From: Providencia rettgeri
GTDB lineage: Bacteria; Pseudomonadota; Gammaproteobacteria; Enterobacterales; Enterobacteriaceae
Direction: 5' to 3'
DNA length: 64,000 nucleotides
Assembly: GCF_013255915.1 (NCBI RefSeq)
Contig: NZ_CP053896.1
Span: 2,356,001 to 2,420,000 of the forward strand
Shown here: piece by piece, positions 57,805-64,000 of the stretch
Position numbering within the stretch: the stretch's first letter is position 1
Layout: every line of letters begins with the position of its first letter
Notes under the pieces: generated by a model
The model's input: only the letters and a program-made list of their open reading frames with translations
What the model was told of the DNA's origin: nothing
Databases searched by the model: none
Translations under genes and position numbers: made by a program

Positions 57805-58977
57805 ATGTTCGAGTTGCTGTTTCTGCTGCTACCAGTTGCTGCTGCTTACGGTTGGTACATGGGGCGCAGAAGTGCTCAACAAGATAAGCAACAACATGCG
57901 AATCGCTTGTCACGTGATTATGTGACAGGCGTTAATTTCCTATTGTCTAATCAACAAGATAAAGCTGTCGATTTATTCCTCGATATGCTAAAAAATGAAG
58001 ATAGCTCTGCTTTTGAAGCACACCTCACGTTGGGAAATTTATTCCGTTCTCGTGGTGAAGTTGAACGCGCCATTCGTATTCACCAGTCGCTGGTGGAAAG
58101 TGCCGCTTTATCATTTGAACAACGCTTATTAGCAACTCAACAACTCGGTCGAGATTACATGGCTGCTGGGGTTTATGACCGAGCAGAAAACATGTTTCAA
58201 CAATTGACGGATGAAGTCGATTTCAAACAAAGTGCCTTACAATCCCTGTTAAATATTTATCAATTAACCAGTGATTGGACAAAAGCTATTGAAACGGCAG
58301 GTAAACTGGTTAAATTAGGGCATACAGAACTACGTGAGCAAATTGCACATTTTTATTGTGAACTAGCGACTCAACAACTTGCTAGCGATGATCTCGAAGA
58401 TGCACTGATCTTTTTAAATAAGGCAGAGCAAGCCGACAACCACTGCGCTCGGGTCTCAATTATGAAAGGGCGCTTGTTCATCGAACAAGGTAATTACGAC
58501 AAAGCAATTCATGTCCTAAAACAAGTCTATGAGCAAGATAGAGAGCTCGTCGCTGAAACGCTACCTTTGCTGTTTGATTGCTATCAACATACTGGCCAAG
58601 CCGATGAGTGGGAAGATTACCTACGTCAGTGTGTTGCGGGTAACTCAGGGGCTATTGCAGAGCTTTATTTAGCGGATATTATTGTTGAAAAGCAAAATCA
58701 CGAAGCCGCTGCAAATTATATTAATGACCAAATTCAACGTCATCCTACCATGCGTTTATTTTATCGTTTAATGGATTACCATCTTGAAGAAGCTGAAGAT
58801 GGAAGGGCAAAAGAAAGTTTGATTTTGCTACGAAAAATGGTAGGGGAGCAAATTCGTACCAAACCCGATTATCGTTGCCATAAATGCGGGTTTACATCGC
58901 GTGCATTATATTGGCATTGCCCATCTTGTCGCTCGTGGGACACGATTAAACCTATTCGTGGGCTAGATGGGCAGTGA
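57805..58977 (+). CDS. lapB: LapB (YciM), LPS assembly regulator with TPR repeats
   Basis: This 390-residue protein has one N-terminal membrane anchor (MFELLFLLLPVAAAYGWYMG), about nine TPR-like helical repeats between residues 35 and 350, and a C-terminal rubredoxin-type metal domain with CHKCGFTSRALYWHCPSC near 357. LapB presents LpxC to the FtsH protease and so limits lipid A synthesis. Length and motifs match E. coli YciM. It starts 6 bp after lapA and is followed by pyrF at 44 bp, as in E. coli. Confidence 0.96.
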   Translation: MFELLFLLLPVAAAYGWYMGRRSAQQDKQQHANRLSRDYVTGVNFLLSNQQDKAVDLFLDMLKNEDSSAFEAHLTLGNLFRSRGEVERAIRIHQSLVESAALSFEQRLLATQQLGRDYMAAGVYDRAENMFQQLTDEVDFKQSALQSLLNIYQLTSDWTKAIETAGKLVKLGHTELREQIAHFYCELATQQLASDDLEDALIFLNKAEQADNHCARVSIMKGRLFIEQGNYDKAIHVLKQVYEQDRELVAETLPLLFDCYQHTGQADEWEDYLRQCVAGNSGAIAELYLADIIVEKQNHEAAANYINDQIQRHPTMRLFYRLMDYHLEEAEDGRAKESLILLRKMVGEQIRTKPDYRCHKCGFTSRALYWHCPSCRSWDTIKPIRGLDGQ

Positions 58978-59021
58978 CAGCGTCACTTTTTAAATAATAA
59001 CGACTCTTTAAAGGCTAAGAA

Positions 59022-59747
59022 ATGATTTCCTCAACTGAGAACCACACACATTCACCAATTATTGTGGCACTTGACTATGAAAATGCTAATGAGGCTTTGG
59101 CTTTTGTGGATCGCATTGACCCACGTGATTGTCGCTTAAAAGTAGGCAAAGAAATGTTTACTTTTAATGGTCCTCAATTTGTTAAGTCACTCCATGATCG
59201 TGGTTTTGATGTTTTCTTAGATTTGAAGTTTCATGATATTCCAAATACTGTTGCCCGAGCGGTTGCAGCTGCGGCTGAAATGGGGGTATGGATGGTTAAT
59301 GTTCATGCAAGTGGTGGTGCTCGTATGATGGAGGCGGCACGCCAATCTCTTGAGCCTTATGGTAAAGAGGCGCCATTACTCACAGCAGTAACCGTATTAA
59401 CGAGTATGGATGAATCTGACCTCATTGGTGTTGGGATTAATCTGTCACCAGCTGCTCATGCAGAGCGTTTGGCCTTATTAACCAAACAATGCGGGCTAGA
59501 TGGTGTTGTTTGCTCTGCTCATGAAGCCCAACGTTTAAAACAAATTTGTGGTGCCGATTTCAAATTAGTTACCCCAGGTATTCGCCCAATGGGAAGTGAT
59601 GTTGGGGACCAACGCCGCATTATGACACCACAAGATGCAGTGAAGGCGGGTGTGGATTATATGGTGATTGGTCGTCCGATTACGCGTAGTGAAAACCCAA
59701 CTACCACATTACAACAAATCAATCAGTCTATTGAGGGTTTGCTATGA
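59022..59747 (+). CDS. pyrF: PyrF, orotidine 5'-phosphate decarboxylase
   Basis: This 241-residue TIM-barrel enzyme makes UMP from OMP. The active-site [10 protein letters not shown] with the catalytic Asp-Lys-Asp array is near residue 68, and the phosphate-binding VTPGIRPMG is near 190 with IGRPITRS near 215. ATG at 59022 follows AAGG. It overlaps yciH by 4 bases. Confidence 0.97.
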   Translation: MISSTENHTHSPIIVALDYENANEALAFVDRIDPRDCRLKVGKEMFTFNGPQFVKSLHDRGFDVFLDLKFHDIPNTVARAVAAAAEMGVWMVNVHASGGARMMEAARQSLEPYGKEAPLLTAVTVLTSMDESDLIGVGINLSPAAHAERLALLTKQCGLDGVVCSAHEAQRLKQICGADFKLVTPGIRPMGSDVGDQRRIMTPQDAVKAGVDYMVIGRPITRSENPTTTLQQINQSIEGLL

Positions 59748-60070
59748 GTGATTCAAATAGTCGTCTTGTTTACAGTACAGAAACAGGGCGTATTGCTGAA
59801 GATAAACCCAAAATTGAAAGGCCTAAAGGTGATGGTATTGTGCGGATCCGCCGTGAGACATCAGGTCGTAAAGGAAAAGGGGTTTGTGTTGTAACTGGAC
59901 TTGACCTTGAAGACAGCGAATTAGCTAAATTAGCGGCTGATCTTAAAAAGAAGTGTGGCTGTGGCGGAGCTGTCAAAGACGGTAACGTTGAAATTCAAGG
60001 CGATAAACGTGATGTTATCAAACAGTACCTTGAGGCGAAAGGTTTTCAAGTTAAGTTAGCTGGTGGCTGA
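59744..60070 (+). CDS. yciH: YciH, SUI1/eIF1-like protein
   Basis: This 108-residue SUI1-domain protein resembles archaeal and eukaryotic eIF1, with [21 protein letters not shown] near residue 44 and [13 protein letters not shown] near 68. In E. coli YciH influences initiation fidelity and stress translation but is not essential. It overlaps pyrF by four bases in an ATGA arrangement. A strong hairpin terminator follows. Confidence 0.95.
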   Translation: MSDSNSRLVYSTETGRIAEDKPKIERPKGDGIVRIRRETSGRKGKGVCVVTGLDLEDSELAKLAADLKKKCGCGGAVKDGNVEIQGDKRDVIKQYLEAKGFQVKLAGG

Positions 60071-60096
60071 TAGGTTCGAAAATTTTACTGTTTGTC

Positions 60097-60124
60097 ATGA
60101 GTGGCTACTTAGAAAGCCACTCAT
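60097..60124 (+). terminator. yciH terminator
   Basis: ATGAGTGGCT and AGCCACTCAT form a perfect 10-bp stem with an 8-base loop, followed by TTTTA. It ends the pyrF-yciH transcript. Confidence 0.85.
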
Positions 60125-60142
60125 TTTATAACGAAGAAGTGG

Positions 60143-60427
60143 TTAAATTGCTGCTAACTCAGCAAATAAAGCTGGGTTACGTTTAATGGCGATAAGTATT
60201 TTAGCTGCTAGCCCTGTTGGGTTTCGTCGTTTAAGTTCCCAACTTTTAATTGTATCGAGGCTAGTTCCTAGTGCATGAGCTAATTCGCTTTGGGAAACAT
60301 TCAGTTGTTCTCGAATAGCTTTGACATCAGTAATTTCGTAACGAGTAACATTAGCGGCTTTTTGATGGCCTTGTTTTATTTCAACAGCTTCTTCTAAAGA
60401 GGCTTTTAATTCGTTGAATATACTCAT
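60143..60427 (-). CDS. HTH-domain antitoxin (HigA/NadS-like)
   Basis: This 94-residue DNA-binding protein has an N-terminal acidic helix followed by a Cro/C1-type helix-turn-helix near residues 40-80 (IREQLNVSQSELAHALGTS, then WELKRRNPTG). It is encoded directly after the RelE-like toxin, with one base between them, and should neutralise the toxin and repress the operon by binding the dyad upstream. ATG at 60427 follows GAGG; an in-frame ATG four codons earlier contains that ribosome site. The NadS/HigA2-type layout of the family is toxin first. Confidence 0.85.
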   Translation of the reverse strand: MSIFNELKASLEEAVEIKQGHQKAANVTRYEITDVKAIREQLNVSQSELAHALGTSLDTIKSWELKRRNPTGLAAKILIAIKRNPALFAELAAI

Positions 60428-60428
60428 T

Positions 60429-60761
60429 TTATACCTCATTTTTTAGTAATTTCGTTAGTTTCTTTAATTCTGCTTTTTCTAAGTCATTTAGCGTATCTTT
60501 GACATTTTTTGGATAAGCCATTATAAAATAAATAATTTCTGCTGTAGCTAGGAAATAAATAACTCGTACACTTGCACTTTTTCCTTTATTACCAGTTGCC
60601 ATCCTAATTTTACGAAGCCCACCCGTTCCTTGGATGATATCGCCTTTATCTGGCCATGCGATAAGTTCATTTTGTAATATCCTAAGTTCTTCTTGTGTGG
60701 CGATAGATTGGATTTGTTTGGTAAAAAAGCTGGTTTCAATAAATTCAATTGCGTGACTCAC
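60429..60761 (-). CDS. RelE/HigB-like toxin
   Basis: This 110-residue protein belongs to the RelE/ParE toxin superfamily, with FIETSFFTKQIQSIATQEEL near the start, PDKGDIIQGTGGLRKIRMA near residue 36 and a C-terminal VIYFLATAEIIYFIMAYPK strand block. HigB2-like toxins cut mRNA at the ribosome; activity is inferred. The start is GTG at 60761, preceded by GGGAGGGAA; a longer frame to 60818 would start inside the promoter dyad. It is the first gene of a two-gene unit, a toxin-first order. Confidence 0.82.
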   Translation of the reverse strand: MSHAIEFIETSFFTKQIQSIATQEELRILQNELIAWPDKGDIIQGTGGLRKIRMATGNKGKSASVRVIYFLATAEIIYFIMAYPKNVKDTLNDLEKAELKKLTKLLKNEV

Positions 60762-60788
60762 AGGGTTCCCTCCCTTTGTATTAATTGC

Positions 60789-60818
60789 AAGTGTACTTTG
60801 TACACTTTTTGCCGTCAA
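60789..60818 (-). promoter_or_regulatory. Toxin-antitoxin promoter with operator dyad
   Basis: AAGTGTAC-TTT-GTACACTT is a perfect 8-bp inverted repeat at 60789-60807. On the minus strand TTGACG (60813-60818) and TACACT (60790-60795) lie 17 bases apart, so the dyad covers the -10 box and half the spacer. The antitoxin, alone or with toxin, probably represses here. Confidence 0.75.
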
Positions 60819-60848
60819 TAGTTTAATAGATTATCGGATATAAAAAAT

Positions 60849-60877
60849 AAAATAGCGTTCATAATGAACGCTATTTT
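60849..60877 (-). terminator. osmB terminator
   Basis: AAAATAGCGTTCAT and ATGAACGCTATTTT are exact complements with one central base, about 35 bases beyond osmB on the minus strand, followed by T-rich sequence. Confidence 0.85.
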
Positions 60878-60912
60878 AGATTAAGGAGAGCGACTAAAGG
60901 ATATTATGAGAT

Positions 60913-61131
60913 TTATTTGCCTACTTGGTGGCCAATAATTCCGCCAATAGCTGCACCACCTACGGTTCCTATGGAACTTCCGCCTGTCAATACAGCGCCA
61001 CCAACAGCTCCTACACCGGCACCAATCGCTGTGTTTTTATCGCGTTTAGACATATTTGAACAGGCACTGACGCTGATAGCGACAGTAGCTATCACCATGA
61101 ATGATAAAATACGTTTGCTTACTGTGTTCAT
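60913..61131 (-). CDS. osmB: OsmB, osmotically inducible lipoprotein
   Basis: This 72-residue lipoprotein has a signal peptide with lipobox VSAC (cysteine about residue 24) and a Gly-rich glycine-zipper body (GAGVGAVGGAVLTGG) ending GGIIGHQVGK, as in E. coli OsmB, which is also 72 residues. It is probably anchored to the outer membrane and is induced by osmotic stress. ATG at 61131 was chosen because AAGGGTC lies upstream and it matches the family start; a longer frame to 61167 exists. E. coli keeps osmB near yciH, as here. Confidence 0.94.
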   Translation of the reverse strand: MNTVSKRILSFMVIATVAISVSACSNMSKRDKNTAIGAGVGAVGGAVLTGGSSIGTVGGAAIGGIIGHQVGK

Positions 61132-61193
61132 TTTAATGACCCTTAATACAGATTTAACAGTTAACAAAATATCATGATAGGTAAATTTACGAA

Positions 61194-61207
61194 TAAGAAT
61201 AATCAGG
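61194..61207. promoter_or_regulatory. Possible RcsB box before osmB
   Basis: TAAGAATAATCAGG resembles the Rcs box (TAAGAAT-ATTCTTA), perfect in the left half and partial in the right. It lies 63-76 bp before the osmB start. osmB is Rcs-controlled in E. coli. The match is suggestive only. Confidence 0.4.
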
Positions 61208-61284
61208 AAAAAATATGGAAAAGTGTTTGCAGTTTAACGTTTAATGCGAATTTTAGGTTGTAAAAAAGTAGATAGAAAAATAAA

Positions 61285-61310
61285 AGACCATAGGTTTCAA
61301 ACTATGGTCT
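61285..61310 (-). terminator. rnb terminator
   Basis: AGACCATAG and CTATGGTCT form a perfect 9-bp stem with an 8-base loop, 23 bases after rnb, followed on the minus strand by T-rich sequence. Confidence 0.85.
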
Positions 61311-61332
61311 CTAAAGAGTAGCAGAAAAGTTG

Positions 61333-63276
61333 TTATTCGGCTGGTCTAGCAACGATATTACGTGTTTCCATACGAACTTCATTAATGGTGACATTGATAA
61401 TATCGTTAAGTTGGTAAGCTATTTCACCTTTAACAAGCACATTACCTGTTTCTTGGCTACATTGGATCTCATCACGAACGCTATGAATAAAAGGCGCAGG
61501 AACAAAAGCTACAGCACCATTATCTACCAAACGGACTCTTACGCCACCACGAGTGATATCAATAATTTCAGCTGGGAATTTGGTATCCGTACCTTCAAAA
61601 GGTTTTAAGTAACGAGAATAGAGCCAATCACCCACATCACGTTCAGCCATGCGGTTTGCACGACGACGTTCGGCTAACTTGATTGATAATTCTTCGGATG
61701 GCTTATTCGTTGAAGGTTTACCAGCAATAATAGATTTGATTAAACGGTGGTTGACGATATCGGTATATTTACGAATTGGTGAAGTCCAAGTCGCATAAGC
61801 TTCAAACCCTAAACCGAAATGCGGGCCGGGCTCAGCTTTGACTTCTGCGAAAGTTTGGTAACGGCGAATGCGGCTATCGAGGAATTGGGTCGGTTGTGCA
61901 TCTAGTTGACGGCGTAGTTGGCGGAAGCCTTCTAGTGATAATAATGATTCAGCCGTTGTTTCAATGCCATTATCTTTAAGCGTTTGCACGACTTGGTCAA
62001 TTTGCAGGGGTTCAAAGCCCATATGCACATTAAATACGCCAAATCCTAATTTTTCTTTCAGTACTGCGGCAGCACAGAGGTTAGAGGTGATCATGGCTTC
62101 TTCAACAATGCGATTAGAACTGCGGCGACGTTCAGTCACGATATCAACCACAATTCCTTTGTCATCTAATACAAAGCGGTAATCAGGGCGATCTTTGAAC
62201 ACGAGTGCATTGTTTTCGCGCCATAGTAAACGCCTATCTGCCATTTCTTTAAGCAGCAAAATTTGTTGTTTGTCAGTGTCATTTTCTGGCTGCCAACTGC
62301 CTGTATTTTCAAGCCAATCAGAGACTTCGTCATAAACTAATTTAGATTTTGATTCGACCCAAGCGCTGAAAAACTCAATATTATCGTCAATGCGACCATC
62401 TTCTTTGATGAGTGCAATGCAGACTAAAGCAGGGCGACGTTCATTTGGGCGCAAAGAGCACAGGTCGTCAGATAATTTGCGCGGTAGCATTGGAATATTA
62501 AAACCCGGTAAATAGTTGGTGTAGCCACGGGCTAAAGCCAGTTTATCGAGTTCGCTACCTTCTGGTATATAGCTTGTTGGGTCAGCAATAGCGATATACA
62601 GTTTTAAGTCACCATTATCGGTTTTTTCAACATAGAGTGCGTCATCTATATCTTCAGTACTTGCATTGTCTATGGTCGTAAAGTGCAAGTGAGTTAAATC
62701 AACTCGTTCAATACCTTGGTCATCACGTTCGCTATCAACCATTTGCGGTTCATTACGGTCTAATTGGTGACGGCGTAACGTTACCCACCATGGTGCAAAA
62801 TGATCATCTCCGTCAGTGATAAACTCAGTAATTTCAGCGTAGAAGGTTTTATCGCCTTTTAATGGATGGCGTCGCATTTGTGCAACAACCCAATCATCTT
62901 GCTTAAACTCATGAGTAATGCCATTGATAGGACGGCAAGAAATCATATCCTTCAGTAATGGGTGATCGGGAATGACAAATAAACGGTTATCATTTTCTTT
63001 CTTTTGTATTTTCCCAACAAACCTATCTAAAAAAGGTTCTACCAGTTCTTCTGGTTCTGCAAATTCACGGTCTTTATCGGTATGAACCGTAGCAATAACA
63101 CGATCACCATGCATGACCTTTTTCATTTGAGGAGGCGGAATGAAATAGCTTTTTTGGCCATCAACTTCGAGAAAGCCAAAGCCTTTTTCTGTACTTTTTA
63201 CCAGCCCTTCGACGCGTGGGGTTTGGGCATGTAGTTTTTGTTTAAGCTGTGCGAGCAGTGGGTTGTCTTGGAACAT
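61333..63276 (-). CDS. rnb: RNase II, exoribonuclease
   Basis: This 647-residue 3'-5' exoribonuclease has two cold-shock-type RNA-binding domains (about residues 1-180), a catalytic RNB domain with the metal aspartates in [15 protein letters not shown] near 205, and a C-terminal S1 domain near 555-640. The motif [15 protein letters not shown] is near 490. E. coli Rnb has 644 residues. ATG at 63276 has a modest GGTAAG upstream. In E. coli yciT and gmr separate it from osmB; they are absent here. Confidence 0.97.
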   Translation of the reverse strand: MFQDNPLLAQLKQKLHAQTPRVEGLVKSTEKGFGFLEVDGQKSYFIPPPQMKKVMHGDRVIATVHTDKDREFAEPEELVEPFLDRFVGKIQKKENDNRLFVIPDHPLLKDMISCRPINGITHEFKQDDWVVAQMRRHPLKGDKTFYAEITEFITDGDDHFAPWWVTLRRHQLDRNEPQMVDSERDDQGIERVDLTHLHFTTIDNASTEDIDDALYVEKTDNGDLKLYIAIADPTSYIPEGSELDKLALARGYTNYLPGFNIPMLPRKLSDDLCSLRPNERRPALVCIALIKEDGRIDDNIEFFSAWVESKSKLVYDEVSDWLENTGSWQPENDTDKQQILLLKEMADRRLLWRENNALVFKDRPDYRFVLDDKGIVVDIVTERRRSSNRIVEEAMITSNLCAAAVLKEKLGFGVFNVHMGFEPLQIDQVVQTLKDNGIETTAESLLSLEGFRQLRRQLDAQPTQFLDSRIRRYQTFAEVKAEPGPHFGLGFEAYATWTSPIRKYTDIVNHRLIKSIIAGKPSTNKPSEELSIKLAERRRANRMAERDVGDWLYSRYLKPFEGTDTKFPAEIIDITRGGVRVRLVDNGAVAFVPAPFIHSVRDEIQCSQETGNVLVKGEIAYQLNDIINVTINEVRMETRNIVARPAE

Positions 63277-63415
63277 ACTTACCGTTTAATTAATATTGGG
63301 TTTGGCTCTATTGTTACGTAAGACAAAGTCTTAGAGCAAGGAAAAAATGCGTTACCGGCTAGATTCATGATTAAAAGTATCGTTTATCTATAACCTATTC
63401 AAAATAGTATCTTGG

Positions 63416-64000
63416 TCAATCTTCTGGATATATTTTATCTTTAAATTCGCATAAATCTTCGATAATACAAGAGCCACAGCGGGGTTTGCGGGCAATACAA
63501 GTATAACGTCCATGCAAAATAAACCAATGGTGACAATCTACTTTAAACTCTGCAGGTACAACTTTAAGGAGTTTGTCTTCAACTTCAACGACATTTTTAC
63601 CAGGAGCAAAGTTAGTACGATTGCAGACACGGAAAATATGCGTGTCAACGGCGATAGTCGGCCAGCCAAATGCGGTATTAAGAACCACATTTGCCGTTTT
63701 GCGGCCAACACCCGGTAAAGCTTCTAAAGCCTCTCGGTTTTCAGGGACTTGGCTGTTGTGCTTTTCGATTAAAATTTGACAGGTTTTATAGACGCTTTCA
63801 GCTTTGGTATTAAATAAGCCAATGGTTTTAATGTACTCTTTTATTCCATCCACACCGAGTGCCATAATAGCTTCAGGCGTATTAGCTACAGGATATAGCT
63901 TTGCTGTCGCTTTATTGACACTCACGTCAGTAGCTTGAGCTGATAATAAAACGGCGATTAATAGCTCAAAAGGGGAGTTAAATTCTAACTCCGTTGTAGG
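63416..64000 (-). CDS. nth: Nth, endonuclease III (5' end outside window)
   Basis: The visible 194 residues of this base-excision glycosylase/AP lyase lack only about the first 17-20 residues, compared with E. coli Nth (211). The helix-hairpin-helix EALPGVGRKTANVV holds the catalytic lysine, the catalytic aspartate is in IAVDTHIFRVCNR, and the 4Fe-4S cluster cysteines are in CIARKPRCGSCIIEDLC near the C-terminus. The open frame continues unbroken to the right edge (PTTELEF). In E. coli nth is at a rsx-associated locus, not next to rnb. Confidence 0.96.
   Translation of the reverse strand, partial: PTTELEFNSPFELLIAVLLSAQATDVSVNKATAKLYPVANTPEAIMALGVDGIKEYIKTIGLFNTKAESVYKTCQILIEKHNSQVPENREALEALPGVGRKTANVVLNTAFGWPTIAVDTHIFRVCNRTNFAPGKNVVEVEDKLLKVVPAEFKVDCHHWFILHGRYTCIARKPRCGSCIIEDLCEFKDKIYPED

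Overview
This window is a chromosomal segment of a low-GC member of the Enterobacterales. Gene order follows the E. coli adhE-opp-cls-tonB-trp-topA-cysB-acnA-pyrF-rnb neighbourhood almost gene for gene. Protein sequences resemble but clearly differ from E. coli. Moderate-to-low GC, separate trpG and trpD genes, and short two-partner-secretion exoproteins suggest Morganellaceae, most likely Providencia; this taxonomic call is an inference. No tRNA, rRNA, CRISPR array, transposase or phage gene was seen.

Layout. 1-1296: 5' part of adhE (minus), running off the left edge. 1779-10214: ychE, then an oligopeptide permease operon with two tandem oppA genes followed by oppB, oppC, oppD and oppF. 10305-17876: yciU and cls (minus), yciY, tonB, yciA, a Pmp3/YqaE-like membrane peptide, yciB, a SulP anion transporter and yciC. 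18281-18931: ompW, with a perfect FNR box upstream. 19263-23627: a two-partner secretion pair, a TpsB pore and a short TpsA exoprotein. 24121-30998: the trp operon (promoter/operator, trpL attenuator, trpE, G, D, C(F), B, A). 31058-34925: rnm, yciO, rluB, aphA. 35196-39950: two more short TpsA genes with no TpsB beside them. 40506-46341: btuR, yciK, sohB, yciN, topA. 46660-49537: sodC and a secreted M13 peptidase, separated by an intergenic palindromic repeat. 49853-60070: cysB, acnA, an unrecognised acidic protein, hemB, ribA, pgpB, lapA, lapB, pyrF, yciH. 60143-60818: a RelE-like toxin and HTH antitoxin pair with an operator dyad. 60913-64000: osmB, rnb and nth, which runs off the right edge.

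How the genes work together. Most of the window is housekeeping: peptide uptake, cardiolipin synthesis, TonB energy transduction, tryptophan synthesis, DNA supercoiling, cysteine regulation, TCA cycle, haem, riboflavin and pyrimidine synthesis, LPS control through LapAB, RNA decay and base excision repair. Accessory genes sit at a few joints of this backbone: ompW/trp, rluB/btuR, topA/cysB, acnA/ribA and yciH/osmB. The most unusual feature is a family of three paralogous TpsA exoproteins of about 700 residues in two clusters flanking the trp operon and served by one visible TpsB. Other points worth checking are the paired dyads upstream of aphA, the structured rluB leader, the toxin-antitoxin operator, the repeat after sodC and the unrecognised gene at 54082-54525.
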